DNA from: Paenibacillus phyllosphaerae
Lineage (GTDB): Bacteria; Bacillota; Bacilli; Paenibacillales; Paenibacillaceae
NCBI RefSeq assembly: GCF_014192105.1
Contig: NZ_JACHXK010000005.1
Coordinates: 374,804 to 438,803 of the forward strand
DNA length: 64,000 nt
Reading direction: 5' to 3'
Shown: positions 8,437 to 17,310 of the stretch, in pieces
Layout: the number at the start of each line of letters is the position of its first letter
Position numbering within the stretch: position 1 is the stretch's first letter
Translations under genes and position numbers: made by a program
Notes under the pieces: model-generated
Told to the model about the DNA's origin: nothing
What the model saw: only the letters and a program-made list of their open reading frames with translations
Databases searched by the model: none

Positions 8437-9450
8437 CTATTCAGTTACTTTCACCAGTTGCTTACCGATATTCTCGCCCTTGAACAGGCCGAGGAACGCT
8501 TGCGGAACATTCTCGAAGCCTTCCACGATCGTTTCTTCGTATTTCAGCTTGCCTTCCGACAGCCATTGGGCCAAGGCCTTGGCCCCTTCCTGCATCCGGC
8601 TGGCATAGTCGCTCAGCACGAAGCCCTTCATGAGCGAGCGCGTCTTGATCAGCTTCGTCTGCATGCGCGGACCGAGATCGCCGTCCGTTGCGTTGTACGA
8701 AGAGATGGCGCCGCAGAGCGGAATGCGGGCATGATCGTTCAGCTGGCTCATCACCGCGTCGGAGACAACCCCGCCGACATTGTCGAAGTAGACGTCTACG
8801 CCATTCGGACATGCCTGGGCGACGGCCTCTTGCAGATTAGCCGTCTTGTAGTTGATCGCCTCGTCGAAGCCGAGCTCGCCCTTCAGGAAGGCGACCTTCT
8901 CGTCCGATCCGGCAATGCCGACGACGCGCGCGCCTTTGATCTTCGCGATCTGGCCGACTAGCATCCCTACCGCGCCTGCGGCACCGGACACCACGACGGT
9001 CTCGCCTTCTTTCGGCTGACCGATATCGAGCAGGCCGAAGTAAGCGGTGAGTCCCGTAAGCCCGAGCACGCTCAAGTACGCCGACAGCGGGGCGATGGAG
9101 TCGTCAACCTTCGTAACGTTGCCGGCATCGACGACATTGTAGATCTGCCATCCCAGCATGCCGAGCACCTTGTCCCCGACCTGCAGCTTGTCCGACTTGG
9201 ATGCCACTACCTCGCCGACAATGCCGCCTACGATGACTTCATTGAGGGCATACGGGGCGATATAGGATTTGGCGTCGCTCATTCTGCCGCGCATGTAAGG
9301 ATCAACCGAGAGATAGTGCGATTGGACGACCACTTGCCTGTCCTGCGGCTCCGCGACCGGCGCCTCGCGATACAGGAAGTTCTCATTCGTCGGCATACCC
9401 ACCGGGCGGCTGACCAGCACGATTTGTTTGTTCGTTAATGTTTGGACCAT
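8437..9450 (-). CDS. NADP-dependent oxidoreductase, leukotriene B4 dehydrogenase/CurA type
   Basis: 337 residues of the zinc-independent medium-chain dehydrogenase/reductase family that reduces activated double bonds of enones (prostaglandin reductase/YfmJ/YncB type). Visible features are VDPYMRGRM near residue 55, the nucleotide-binding VSGAAGAVGMLVGQIAK (about 154-170), and YFDNVGG in the second half. The frame extends to 9492, but GGGAGA nine bases before the ATG at 9450 sets the start. It follows the ArsR gene by 134 bp, with a candidate ArsR operator in that gap. Confidence 0.9.
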   Translation of the reverse strand: MVQTLTNKQIVLVSRPVGMPTNENFLYREAPVAEPQDRQVVVQSHYLSVDPYMRGRMSDAKSYIAPYALNEVIVGGIVGEVVASKSDKLQVGDKVLGMLGWQIYNVVDAGNVTKVDDSIAPLSAYLSVLGLTGLTAYFGLLDIGQPKEGETVVVSGAAGAVGMLVGQIAKIKGARVVGIAGSDEKVAFLKGELGFDEAINYKTANLQEAVAQACPNGVDVYFDNVGGVVSDAVMSQLNDHARIPLCGAISSYNATDGDLGPRMQTKLIKTRSLMKGFVLSDYASRMQEGAKALAQWLSEGKLKYEETIVEGFENVPQAFLGLFKGENIGKQLVKVTE

Positions 9451-9533
9451 TGTTAGGCATCTCCCATCGAGTAAGCAGCGTGCGTTCTGCAAGAACGTTC
9501 GTAAGTATACGCATTCTGCACGCCTGTATTCAT

Positions 9534-9557
9534 ATAGTTATACAACTTTCAAACTAT
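9534..9557. promoter_or_regulatory. Candidate ArsR operator 2
   Basis: ATAGTT-N12-AACTAT, 84 bases upstream of the oxidoreductase start. In inverted orientation it matches operator 1 (9863-9886) at 18 of 24 positions. Confidence 0.6.
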
Positions 9558-9584
9558 TACGCCAAAAGAAAGGGCTCCCGCCAG

Positions 9585-9878
9585 CTAAAGGCTATCCAGG
9601 AAACCCGGCAAAAACGTCTGAAACGTATCCTCTCGCAACTGGGCGAATTTGTTCTGCCCGCTTCGGCTCACCTTCACCAGATCGGCTTCGTACAGGATCT
9701 TCAGGTGATACGACACATTGGACTTATCCATGCCAATGATCTCGCCGAGGTCACCGCAGGTCATCTCGCGGTCCGTCTGGCGTATATAACGGATTATCTC
9801 GAGCCGCTTCACTTCCGCCAATGCCTTGAACATCTTCACGCGCTTCTCGTCGTCGTCTCTTGATAGTTTGATTGTCAT
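9585..9878 (-). CDS. ArsR-type winged-helix repressor
   Basis: 97 residues. The winged helix shows LAEVKRLEIIRYI, the recognition segment MDKSNVSYHLKILYEADLV, and a beta-wing with SRSGQNKF. The typical metal-binding CxC of arsenic sensors is absent (a single Cys in TCGDL), so it probably senses something other than arsenite, or acts through a lone thiol. Two matching inverted repeats, one over its own start codon and one before the next gene, suggest autoregulation and control of the enone reductase. Confidence 0.88.
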   Translation of the reverse strand: MTIKLSRDDDEKRVKMFKALAEVKRLEIIRYIRQTDREMTCGDLGEIIGMDKSNVSYHLKILYEADLVKVSRSGQNKFAQLREDTFQTFLPGFLDSL

Positions 9879-9887
9879 TGAACTATC
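9862..9887. promoter_or_regulatory. Candidate ArsR operator 1 (autoregulatory)
   Basis: GATAGTT-N12-AACTATC overlaps the ATG of the ArsR gene, so bound repressor would block its own expression. It has the same half-sites and the same 12-base spacing as operator 2. Confidence 0.6.
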
Positions 9888-9928
9888 TTACTCGTACGTT
9901 CTTCATCCGTCAACCGTACGCGGCTGCT

Positions 9929-10237
9929 CTAGGAGCCGGATGCCGTGCACGACGGGCTCTCCTGCCGAAGCTCCCTATGACGCGCGATAGCCAAATCCAT
10001 GATTAACCGATAGATATCGGACGCATAACCGGGCTTCAGACCGCATTCCTCGGATAGCTGGGCAATTTTGTTGAATTGCAGCTGCTCGCGGAACGGGTCT
10101 TGAGCAGGCAGTCCCTGCTGCGCTTTATACTGGCCGACCTCTTCGGTCAGCTTGAAACGCTCGGCCAAGAGCGCGATTATCTGGCGGTCCACCTGGTCTA
10201 TATCGACGCGTAATTGGTTTAATGGGGATTGCTCCAT
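9929..10237 (-). CDS. Chorismate mutase-like (AroQ-class) protein
   Basis: 102 residues, the size of a free-standing AroQ chorismate mutase (chorismate to prephenate, for Phe/Tyr). The order of expected residues is visible: Arg in LRVDIDQVD, Arg in LLAERF, Lys in QYKAQ, and DPFRE before the second helix. The open frame reaches 10411, but only the part from this ATG is family-like; GGAG stands 11 bases upstream. There are no aromatic-pathway neighbours, so a salvage or regulatory role, or a non-mutase AroQ fold, remains possible. Confidence 0.75.
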   Translation of the reverse strand: MEQSPLNQLRVDIDQVDRQIIALLAERFKLTEEVGQYKAQQGLPAQDPFREQLQFNKIAQLSEECGLKPGYASDIYRLIMDLAIARHRELRQESPSCTASGS

Positions 10238-10392
10238 CGCATGTGCAGCTCCTTCAAGATGTGATCGAGGCGTCTGTCCGCCTGCAGGACATGGTAACTT
10301 TTGTGCTTTTATGCTTTTATGCAATAAAGTGTATGGCAAAAATATACCACACCCGCTTCGCCGCTGTAAACCATCTTCATCCGCGCATCGCG

Positions 10393-11043
10393 CTAGACAG
10401 ACCGGTTCCACCGGCGATAGACGAGCAAGGTCAATCCTAAGAAGCCGCCATAGAGCAGGATGACCGCCACAATCCGGCCAGGCGCCGTGACCGCCTCGCT
10501 GCCGACGACCGCAAAGAGCAGCATGGAGGGTATTTTGCCCAACGCCGACGCAGCCGCGTAGACGCTAAAACGCACTTGGCTTAAAGCCGCATAGCCGTTG
10601 ATGACTATAGACGGCATGATCGGGATCATCCGCGCGAACAGGACGGCAAGGAAGGCATTCCGCTCGAACAGTCCGGTCAGTCTGTCCAGATGTTTGCTCT
10701 GCCGCAACATGCGTCGGCCGAGTTCCTGATAGTAGTATCGGATGAACAGGAACATCAAGAGCGAGGCGAGCGTCGATCCCGTCCAGGCTACCACACCGCC
10801 GGTCACTGGCCCGAAGGCTGCCCCCAGTACCCCGCCGACGACCGGATACGGAATTACGGGGAAGAAGGAGGCCGCCGTCGCGATCACCACGGCCAGAAGC
10901 AGATTATCCGATTGCCGGAATGCTTCAAGCAGCGCTTCGCCGTACCTATATAGCAGCCAAGCCGCCGCCGCATAAACCAATATCGCCAACCAGCGAATCA
11001 CCACGTCTACCGCTCCATTCTTCGTCCACATTTGTCCCATCAT
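10393..11043 (-). CDS. TVP38/TMEM64 family membrane protein
   Basis: 216 residues with about five to six membrane segments and the DedA/TVP38 signature: a re-entrant FFPVIPYPVVGGVLG block near 60-75 and FARMIPIMPSIVINGY near 140. Members of this superfamily are implicated in lipid flipping across the membrane. The start codon is uncertain: three in-frame ATG lie within the first five codons and none has a clear ribosome site. It sits just past the catalase terminator, 155 bp ahead of the chorismate mutase-like gene. Confidence 0.85.
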   Translation of the reverse strand: MMGQMWTKNGAVDVVIRWLAILVYAAAAWLLYRYGEALLEAFRQSDNLLLAVVIATAASFFPVIPYPVVGGVLGAAFGPVTGGVVAWTGSTLASLLMFLFIRYYYQELGRRMLRQSKHLDRLTGLFERNAFLAVLFARMIPIMPSIVINGYAALSQVRFSVYAAASALGKIPSMLLFAVVGSEAVTAPGRIVAVILLYGGFLGLTLLVYRRWNRSV

Positions 11044-11061
11044 AGCATGCCTGGGCAGCGC

Positions 11062-11087
11062 AAAAAAGAGAGGATCTCTCCTCTCTT
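11062..11087 (-). terminator. Terminator of the catalase gene
   Basis: Perfect nine-base arms AAGAGAGGA / TCCTCTCTT with a four-base loop; six A on the plus strand give the U-tract. Confidence 0.85.
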
Positions 11088-11124
11088 CCCGCTCGCAATT
11101 TATATCCGGTTATAGCATCCTCGC

Positions 11125-13179
11125 TTATACGAGCGAGCGGTCCCAATGGCGGTGCGCCGCGACCGCTTCAATGAACGCCGGGACGAATTCCGTCAGATGC
11201 GGGCTTGGCACCACGATGCCTACGCCGCTGACGATGCCTGCCGGCTGCAGCCAATCGACGCCGTCGTTGCTCGCGCCGATCGCTTTGTAATGCATGAACG
11301 CTTCCTTCAGGAACTCTGCCGTATCCTTTGCCGAGCGCGGGTTCGTCCATGTGCCGCCCGCCGCATAGAGCGCGTCGAACAGGACGGAGTGCGCGGTCAG
11401 GAACGTATGCACGACTTCCAGGCGGGTGTCGTTCGTGCCGGTCACGAAGCCGAGTTTCTCGCTGATGACCTCCGCCTGAATGCCTGCTGCGGCGAGCTCA
11501 TGCAGCACCGCCTGCACCTCGGCCCCGTCGAAGCCGTTGCCGACGATAACCCCAACCTTGCGGGTCGCCGGGCTTTTCACCGTATTCAGCATGCTGAGCG
11601 CTGGCGAAGTTTTGACGACGCGGCCATCGCTGCCCGGCGGCAGATTCGCGCCGATCGCCTCGGCGAAGGCGGATGCCAGCTCCACGCTCACGTTCGCGAA
11701 CATGTCGACGACCTGCTGCTGGACCGATTTGTTCTTCACCTTGCCGAGCTCGAAGCTGAACGCATCGATCAGATGCTGCTTCTCCGGCGGGCACATGCTG
11801 TTCCAGAACAGCGTCGCCTGGGAGAAGAAATCCTTGAAGCTGTCGCTGCGCTTGCGGACCTTATGCCCTTCCACCTTCTCCTGATAGTGGGCATAGCCGC
11901 CTTCGGCTTCGCTGGCCGGCGCCGGCGTGTTCGCGGCGAGCGAATTCTTGTGGTAGCTCACCTGGCCCCGGTTTATCGTATGGCGGCCATAGCCGTCGCG
12001 CTGGTTGTTGAAGAACGGGCACACCGGACGGTTAATCGGCAGTTCGTGGAAGTTCGGGCCTCCCAAGCGGATCAGCTGCGTATCCGTATAGGAGAACAGC
12101 CGTCCCTGCAGCAGCGGGTCATTGGAGAAGTCGATGCCCGGCACGACATGGCCCGGATGGAACGCCACCTGCTCGGTCTCGGCGAACACGTTGTCCACGT
12201 TGCGGTTCAGCACCATCCTGCCCACTAGCTTCACGGGAATGTCTTCTTCCGGCCAGAGCTTCGTCGGATCAAGAATATCGAAGTCGAACTTGAATTCGTC
12301 TTCCTCCGGCAGCAGCTGCAAGCCAAGCTCATAGACCGGATAATTACCGGTCTCGATCGATTCCCACAGGTCGCGGCGGTGGAAATCCGGATCCTTGCCC
12401 GAGATCTTCTGCGCCTCATCCCAGACGAGGCCATGCGTGCCGAGCACCGGCTTCCAGTGGAATTTCACGAACGTTGCCTTGCCCTCCTCGTTCACCAGCC
12501 GGAAGGTATGTACGCCGAACCCCTCCATCATGCGGAAGCTGCGCGGGATGGCGCGGTCGGACATCGCCCACATGACCATATGCGCCGATTCCTGGTTGTT
12601 CGCGACAAAATCCCAGAACGTATCGTGCGCCGATGCGGCCTGCGGCATCTCGTTATGCGGTTCCGGCTTGAGCGCATGGACAAGGTCCGGGAACTTGATC
12701 GCATCCTGAATGAAGAAGACCGGTATATTGTTGCCGACGAGGTCGTAGTTGCCCTCTTCGGTATAGAACTTGGTGGCGAAGCCGCGCGCGTCGCGGACGG
12801 TTTCCGCCGAACCGCGCGAGCCGGCAACGGTCGAGAAACGAACGAAGGTCGGCGTAACCCGCGAAGGGTCGGTCAGGAACTTCGCTTTCGTATACGCCTT
12901 CAAGCTGTCGTCGTACACCTGGAACTCGCCATGGGCCGCGAAGCCGCGGGCATGCACGATGCGCTCGGGAATCCGCTCATGGTCGAAGTGCGTCATTTTC
13001 TCCCGAAAATGAAAGTCCTCGAGCAAGGTCGGACCTCGCTCTCCCACCCTCAGCGAGAACTCGTCCTCGGCCATCTTGAGTCCCTGATTCGTCGTCAGCG
13101 TCTGGCCGGCGTCATCGACCCGGAATTGGTCCAGTTGCTTGTCCTTCACATTACGCTTATCGCTAGGTACACCGCTCAT
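11125..13179 (-). CDS. katE: Large-subunit heme catalase (clade 2)
   Basis: 684 residues. Decomposes hydrogen peroxide in the cytoplasm. The catalytic His76 ([11 protein letters not shown]), the distal Asn near 150 (VGNNIPVFF) and the heme-ligand Tyr364 (RLFSYTDTQ) are all present. The last ~150 residues form the flavodoxin/class I amidotransferase-like domain ([12 protein letters not shown]) that marks the HPII/KatE large-subunit type. A TTAGGAGGA ribosome site precedes the ATG. It is monocistronic with its own terminator, and a stress-type promoter match lies upstream. Confidence 0.95.
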   Translation of the reverse strand: MSGVPSDKRNVKDKQLDQFRVDDAGQTLTTNQGLKMAEDEFSLRVGERGPTLLEDFHFREKMTHFDHERIPERIVHARGFAAHGEFQVYDDSLKAYTKAKFLTDPSRVTPTFVRFSTVAGSRGSAETVRDARGFATKFYTEEGNYDLVGNNIPVFFIQDAIKFPDLVHALKPEPHNEMPQAASAHDTFWDFVANNQESAHMVMWAMSDRAIPRSFRMMEGFGVHTFRLVNEEGKATFVKFHWKPVLGTHGLVWDEAQKISGKDPDFHRRDLWESIETGNYPVYELGLQLLPEEDEFKFDFDILDPTKLWPEEDIPVKLVGRMVLNRNVDNVFAETEQVAFHPGHVVPGIDFSNDPLLQGRLFSYTDTQLIRLGGPNFHELPINRPVCPFFNNQRDGYGRHTINRGQVSYHKNSLAANTPAPASEAEGGYAHYQEKVEGHKVRKRSDSFKDFFSQATLFWNSMCPPEKQHLIDAFSFELGKVKNKSVQQQVVDMFANVSVELASAFAEAIGANLPPGSDGRVVKTSPALSMLNTVKSPATRKVGVIVGNGFDGAEVQAVLHELAAAGIQAEVISEKLGFVTGTNDTRLEVVHTFLTAHSVLFDALYAAGGTWTNPRSAKDTAEFLKEAFMHYKAIGASNDGVDWLQPAGIVSGVGIVVPSPHLTEFVPAFIEAVAAHRHWDRSLV

Positions 13180-13239
13180 TCGTCATTCCTCCTAAGCTTC
13201 AAGTTCGGGTTAATGATGGGGATAACATGTCATTACATA

Positions 13240-13265
13240 GTACCCATCCTTTGCACCGAACAAAC
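13240..13265 (-). promoter_or_regulatory. Candidate general-stress-type promoter of katE
   Basis: On the minus strand GTTTGT (13265-13260) and GGGTAC (13245-13240) are separated by 14 bases, close to the sigma-B/sigma-F-type pattern GTTT-N12-15-GGGTA. It is about 60 bases before the catalase start. Which sigma factor would read it in this organism cannot be told. Confidence 0.4.
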
Positions 13266-13299
13266 CATTCGCCCATCTATCGAGTGCCCCGCTAGACGC

Positions 13300-13336
13300 A
13301 AAAAATCACCCCCGTTCCTTCCAAACGGGGGTGATT
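13300..13336 (-). terminator. Terminator of the xpt-pbuX operon
   Basis: Thirteen-base perfect arms (13304-13316, 13324-13336) with a CCCCC/GGGGG core and a U-tract on the minus strand. Confidence 0.88.
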
Positions 13337-13359
13337 GCCGTATTCCTTACCATCTAAAT

Positions 13360-14661
13360 TTAAGCCGCTTGCTGCTGCTCCACGTTCGCCGGCTCGCTCT
13401 TGCTCCGGGAGAGGAACAGATTGAGCACGATCGCCGTGATCGAGCCGGATACGATGCCGTTCTGCAGCAGCATCTTCGCGAAGTCCGGCAGCTGGTCGAA
13501 CATCTGCGGCACCGTTGCGGAGCCGAGGCCGACCGCGATGCTGCATGCCGCGATGAGCAGGTTGCCGTCCTTGCGCAGGTTCACTTCGGATAGAATCGAG
13601 ATGCCCGATACGGCTACCGAGCCGAACATGACGATCATCGCGCCGCCGAGCACGGCGCTCGGGATGACGGTCGTAAGCGCCGCCAGCTTCGGCAGCATGC
13701 CAAGCACGACCATCATGCCGCCAGCCGCGAAGATAACATTGCGCGTCTTCACCTTGGTGAGCGAGAGCAGTCCGACATTCTGCGAGAATGCCGTGTACGG
13801 GAAGGCATTGAAGATCCCGCCGAGCATAATCGCCAGACCTTCCGAGCGCAGGCCGCCGACGATCTGCTTCTGCTCCACCTTCTGATCGGTCGCCTTGCCT
13901 ACCGCCAGGTATACGCCCGTCGATTCGACCATGCTGACGATGTTGACGATGATCATCGTCACGATCGCCGTAATGCCGATCTCCGGCGTGCCGAAGTAGA
14001 ATGGCTGCGCGATGCTCACGAACGATGCGTCGCCTACGGGGCTGAAGTCCACGATACCCATCGCATAGGCAACCACGGTGCCGGCGACGAGACCGACAAG
14101 CACGGATACGGCGCGCAGGAAGCCGGTAGCGAACCGGTTCACGAGAAGAATGACCACGAGCGTCACGAGCGCCAGAATAAGGTTCTTCGGATCGCCGTAG
14201 CTTGCGCTGCCTTGTCCGCCAGCCGCATTATTCATCGCAACGGGGATGAGCGATAAGCCGATGATGGTGACGACCGAACCAGTTACGATCGTCGGGAAGA
14301 ACTTGAGCAGCTTCCCGTAGAGCGGCGCCGCCAGTACGACGAACAACCCTGAGATGATAATCGCGCCATAGGCTGTCGCGAGATTCGAGGATGAAGCGAT
14401 CGCGATGAGCGGGGATACCGCGGTGAACGTACAGCCGAGCACCACCGGCAAGCCGCTGCCGAAGAACCGGGTCCGCATGGCCTGCAGCAAGGTCGCCAGA
14501 CCGCACGTGAACATGTCGGCCGCGATCAGATAAGCCATTTGGGTTTCGTTCAGCTGGAGCGCCGCGCCCACGATGAGCGGAACGGCGATCGCCCCGGCGT
14601 ACATCGCCAGCAGATGTTGGAAACCAAGCGTGAATACTTTCTGTTTGCTAAGCGTGCTCAT
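13360..14661 (-). CDS. pbuX: Xanthine permease, NCS2 family
   Basis: 433 residues, about 12-14 membrane segments. Imports xanthine with a cation. Family signatures are visible: the MVESTGVYLAVG segment (TM8 region with the conserved acidic residue) and the FSQNVGLLSLTKVKTR segment near TM10. It lies 21 bases after xpt in the order known from B. subtilis, under the same guanine riboswitch, so uptake and phosphoribosylation of xanthine are co-regulated. The ribosome site is AAAGGAGATG. Confidence 0.93.
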   Translation of the reverse strand: MSTLSKQKVFTLGFQHLLAMYAGAIAVPLIVGAALQLNETQMAYLIAADMFTCGLATLLQAMRTRFFGSGLPVVLGCTFTAVSPLIAIASSSNLATAYGAIIISGLFVVLAAPLYGKLLKFFPTIVTGSVVTIIGLSLIPVAMNNAAGGQGSASYGDPKNLILALVTLVVILLVNRFATGFLRAVSVLVGLVAGTVVAYAMGIVDFSPVGDASFVSIAQPFYFGTPEIGITAIVTMIIVNIVSMVESTGVYLAVGKATDQKVEQKQIVGGLRSEGLAIMLGGIFNAFPYTAFSQNVGLLSLTKVKTRNVIFAAGGMMVVLGMLPKLAALTTVIPSAVLGGAMIVMFGSVAVSGISILSEVNLRKDGNLLIAACSIAVGLGSATVPQMFDQLPDFAKMLLQNGIVSGSITAIVLNLFLSRSKSEPANVEQQQAA

Positions 14662-14682
14662 GGTGCATCTCCTTTAGGATCG

Positions 14683-15273
14683 TTAAGTTGTCGGAATAAG
14701 TTCGTCGATGAAATGGACTTGCCCCGGGGACATGGAAGCGATCCGCGCGAGCGAATGGACTTCGATCCCTTTGGCCTCGAGCAGGCCGCGGCCTTCCTGG
14801 AAGCTCTTCTCGATGACGCAGCCGACGCCGACCAGCTCGGCGCCCGACTCGCGCACGATATCGACCAGTCCGACCAGCGCCGCGCCCGTCGCGAGAAAAT
14901 CGTCCACGATCAGCACTTTATCTTCCGGACCGAGATACTTCTGCGAGATGCTCACCTGGTAAGTCTCCTGCCGCGTGAACGAATGCACCGGAGCGGAATA
15001 GACGCTCTCCGCCAGCGTTACGGCTTTCTTCTTCTTCGCATAGATGAACGGCACGTCCAGCGCAATGCCGGCCGCCATCGCGAACTGGATGCCGCTTGCC
15101 TCGATCGTAAGCACCTTCGTAATCGTCTTGTCCTGGAAAATCCGTTTGAACTCCTGTCCGATCGCCAGCGCCAGCTTCGTATCGACCTGATGGTTCAGGA
15201 AGGAATCCACCTTCAGTACCGTATCCGAGAGAATCAATCCCTCTTGGCGTATGCGTTCTTGCAGTTCTTTCAT
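14683..15273 (-). CDS. xpt: Xanthine phosphoribosyltransferase
   Basis: 196 residues. Converts xanthine and PRPP to XMP in purine salvage. The PRPP-binding loop VLIVDDFLATGA is at 120-131, and the N-terminal LKVDSFLNHQVD is typical of Xpt. First gene of xpt-pbuX; GAGGAGTGA precedes the ATG. Transcription is expected to stop at the intrinsic terminator 28 bases upstream when guanine is plentiful. Confidence 0.96.
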   Translation of the reverse strand: MKELQERIRQEGLILSDTVLKVDSFLNHQVDTKLALAIGQEFKRIFQDKTITKVLTIEASGIQFAMAAGIALDVPFIYAKKKKAVTLAESVYSAPVHSFTRQETYQVSISQKYLGPEDKVLIVDDFLATGAALVGLVDIVRESGAELVGVGCVIEKSFQEGRGLLEAKGIEVHSLARIASMSPGQVHFIDELIPTT

Positions 15274-15300
15274 GATTCACTCACTCCTCTTCTTGAAATG

Positions 15301-15350
15301 AAAAAAGGACAGCGCTCACTTGAAATCATTCTCAAGTGAACGCTGTCCTT
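15301..15350 (-). terminator. Riboswitch-controlled terminator of xpt-pbuX
   Basis: A long hairpin: AAGGACAGCG pairs with CGCTGTCCTT, and an inner eight-base stem TCACTTGA/TCAAGTGA closes an eight-base loop; six A on the plus strand give the U-tract. It lies in the leader between the aptamer and xpt. Its minus-strand 5' arm contains UUCACUU, which can pair with the 3' strand of aptamer helix P1 and so be held open. Confidence 0.88.
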
Positions 15351-15490
15351 CTGGGCTATATCATCCCTTTAGGTCGCGCATCCGCGGGGTTATCTCGCCC
15401 GCAAGCTGCGCTGCATCGGCAACCGTTCCACAGGGGCTCCCTCCGGTTATTAACCGTAGGCTGCCGAACCTGTGCGCCTGATGCGCCTTC

Positions 15491-15561
15491 ACTCATAGTC
15501 AGATGATTGCATTGGTCATCCGGTAGAAACTTATGGGCCATATCCCCATGATTATACGAGT
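15491..15561 (-). promoter_or_regulatory. Guanine riboswitch aptamer (purine class)
   Basis: On the minus strand the conserved purine aptamer is complete: ATAATC, GGGGATATGGCCCATAAG, TTTCTACCGG, and the 3' junction GACTATG. The C in GACTATG is the residue that selects guanine (U there selects adenine). P1 is ACTCGTA/TATGAGT. It controls xpt-pbuX by transcription termination. About 140 bases separate the aptamer from the terminator hairpin, longer than in the B. subtilis leader. A sigma-A-like TTGCGT-N17-TAAATT lies just upstream. Confidence 0.95.
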
Positions 15562-15643
15562 TCTATGAAATTTAATATTTGTATATCTTACACGCAATGT
15601 CGCATCGTTTCAATAGCAGCTCGCCCGAAAAATAGGCATAAAG

Positions 15644-15670
15644 AAAAGAGAGGCAAGGGGCGCCTCTCTT
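15644..15670 (-). terminator. Terminator of the secreted-protein gene
   Basis: Nine-base arms AAGAGAGGC / GCCTCTCTT (15646-15654, 15662-15670) with A-rich plus strand before them, six bases past the stop. Confidence 0.75.
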
Positions 15671-15675
15671 ACCGG

Positions 15676-16335
15676 TTAAAATTTGTCCGGGAATTGCTTG
15701 ACGATCCCTTCGGTCAATACGTCCGCCAGCTTCAGCAGATGCTCCAGCCCCTTATCGGTCGCTTCGATATCCACGTCCCAGTTCTGATTGACGATCGACA
15801 GCGAGTCGGCGAGCAGCAGCTTCAGGTGTTCATGCAGCATGGACCGCAGCTCTTCCTGGGACCAATTCGGGTTAGCCTTGCTAAGGAACGCGGCAATGTC
15901 GTCCGCATTCTTGAACCATGCTTTGTTCGCCGTTTCCAGCTTGCTCTGGTTCTTCTCCTTAATCGCCGTGAACACTTGGCCTCCGATAACGATATGCTCG
16001 GTCAGCAGCTGTCCCAATTTGTTGCCCGCTTCTTCGCCGTAAAAGGACTTGATGGCATTGCCGATGTCCTTCTGATTGCGGAGGAGCCGGTTCAGATATT
16101 TCTCCTGGCTCGGCAGATTCCCATAGAACGCGATCAGATACGACTTCGTCCACAGCGCATGGTCGGTCCACAGCTTCCTTAGCTCCTGGTTTAATTGGAG
16201 CTGCTGCGCGGAGACCGCGCCGCCGCGCTGATGACCGTGTTTGTGATCGAGCGCAGCCGCACCCGCTGTCAGCGGCATCGCGCCGAGCATGAGCGACAGG
16301 CCGATCAGCATCGTGAAGGCTAATTTTCTTGGCAT
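15676..16335 (-). CDS. Secreted alpha-helical protein, function unknown
   Basis: 219 residues from the ATG at 16335, which has AGAGGAG upstream; the longer frame to 16428 has no signal or ribosome site. Residues 1-26 are a Sec signal peptide (hydrophobic core IGLSLMLGAM, cleavage near AGA-AA). The mature part appears to hold two related helical halves, each with an L-W-x-D-H or W-D-x-D element followed by LL..Q.DIG or LADVLT.GI. Mobile, exported, no catalytic motif seen. I recognise it as a family found in Paenibacillus relatives but know no function. Confidence 0.7.
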   Translation of the reverse strand: MPRKLAFTMLIGLSLMLGAMPLTAGAAALDHKHGHQRGGAVSAQQLQLNQELRKLWTDHALWTKSYLIAFYGNLPSQEKYLNRLLRNQKDIGNAIKSFYGEEAGNKLGQLLTEHIVIGGQVFTAIKEKNQSKLETANKAWFKNADDIAAFLSKANPNWSQEELRSMLHEHLKLLLADSLSIVNQNWDVDIEATDKGLEHLLKLADVLTEGIVKQFPDKF

Positions 16336-16469
16336 ATTCTCTACTCCTCTGGTGGCATGGTTGTTAGGGCCTGTAATAGTGTGGTTATTTTCCCTGCAAT
16401 CATGCATAGAAGTTTCGACAATCGCCAAACGCGCCCTGACCCGTTCCCCTTCGCTGCGGAATGCCGCCG

Positions 16470-17033
16470 TTACTCTGCGCCCAGCTGCACGCCGATTGGC
16501 GTAGGCATGCCGTTAATGCTCTTCGTATTCTTCTGGAGCCGGTAGGCCGTAAGCTGCTCCTCGTCCTTCTGTCCCGCCCAGCGCTGCAGCGTATCGCGTT
16601 CTCCCTCATACGACATGAACGGCACCGAGAAGCCGCAGGAAGTCTGAACTTTGTCCACCGCAATGTCGATGATCTGTCTGGCACCAGGCAAAGGCGTAAA
16701 CTGCGGGTACAGTTCCTCCCACGCCTGGCTCCCCGGCAGGATTACCTTACCCGTTCCGTATAAGCGGATAATGTTCGGCTGTCCTTCAAAAGCGCAGAAC
16801 ATGACCGTAATGCGCCCGTTCTCCATCAGATGCGCGCTCGTCTCGTTGCCGCTGCCCGTCAGATCGAGGTAAGCGACCCGGTTGGGCGACAGCAGCCGCA
16901 GCGAATCATAGCCTTTGGGGGACAAGCTGACATTCCCCTCCTCCGCTAACGGCGCCGTTCCCACGAAAAAAATATGCTGCTTGCGAATGAACTGTCCATG
17001 GTCCTCCGAGATGGCCGTAAACATTTTCCCCAT
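16470..17033 (-). CDS. Pyridoxamine 5'-phosphate oxidase-family flavoprotein
   Basis: 187 residues with the split-barrel FMN-binding fold. Typical segments are FVGTAPLAEEGNVSLSPKG near 23-41, YLDLTGSGNETSAHL near 54-68, and GRITVMFCAF. True PNPO (pdxH) proteins differ, so the substrate is not predicted; F420- or FMN-linked reduction is usual for the wider family. The start at 17033 is chosen because AGGAG lies just before it and the upstream 21 codons are unlike the family. Confidence 0.82.
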   Translation of the reverse strand: MGKMFTAISEDHGQFIRKQHIFFVGTAPLAEEGNVSLSPKGYDSLRLLSPNRVAYLDLTGSGNETSAHLMENGRITVMFCAFEGQPNIIRLYGTGKVILPGSQAWEELYPQFTPLPGARQIIDIAVDKVQTSCGFSVPFMSYEGERDTLQRWAGQKDEEQLTAYRLQKNTKSINGMPTPIGVQLGAE

Positions 17034-17310
17034 GCTTCTCCTGCCTTCTTTCCTTATTAAGTTGGTCCAACATTCCTTCCATATAGGCAATAGCAAGTCT
17101 ATGGAAGATATTGGCTTGAAATTACGCTATCTTCTAAATTTTGTCCACTAAAATCTTGAAACAGGGTTAGGCATCCGGCCGTTTTTTTGATAAACTTATT
17201 GAAAATTCTTTAATTAGAGTGCGTGTCCAAAAAGTGGTTAGCTACTCCTTGATTTGCTTCGTGATCAATTGGCGGCTTTTTGAACAACCTCATAGACAAG
17301 GGGACCAATC

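Noticed and set aside
11146-12228. Long plus-strand open frame of 360 codons
   Set aside because: It lies antisense to the catalase gene and is Arg/His/Ala-rich, typical of a shadow frame in GC-rich coding DNA.
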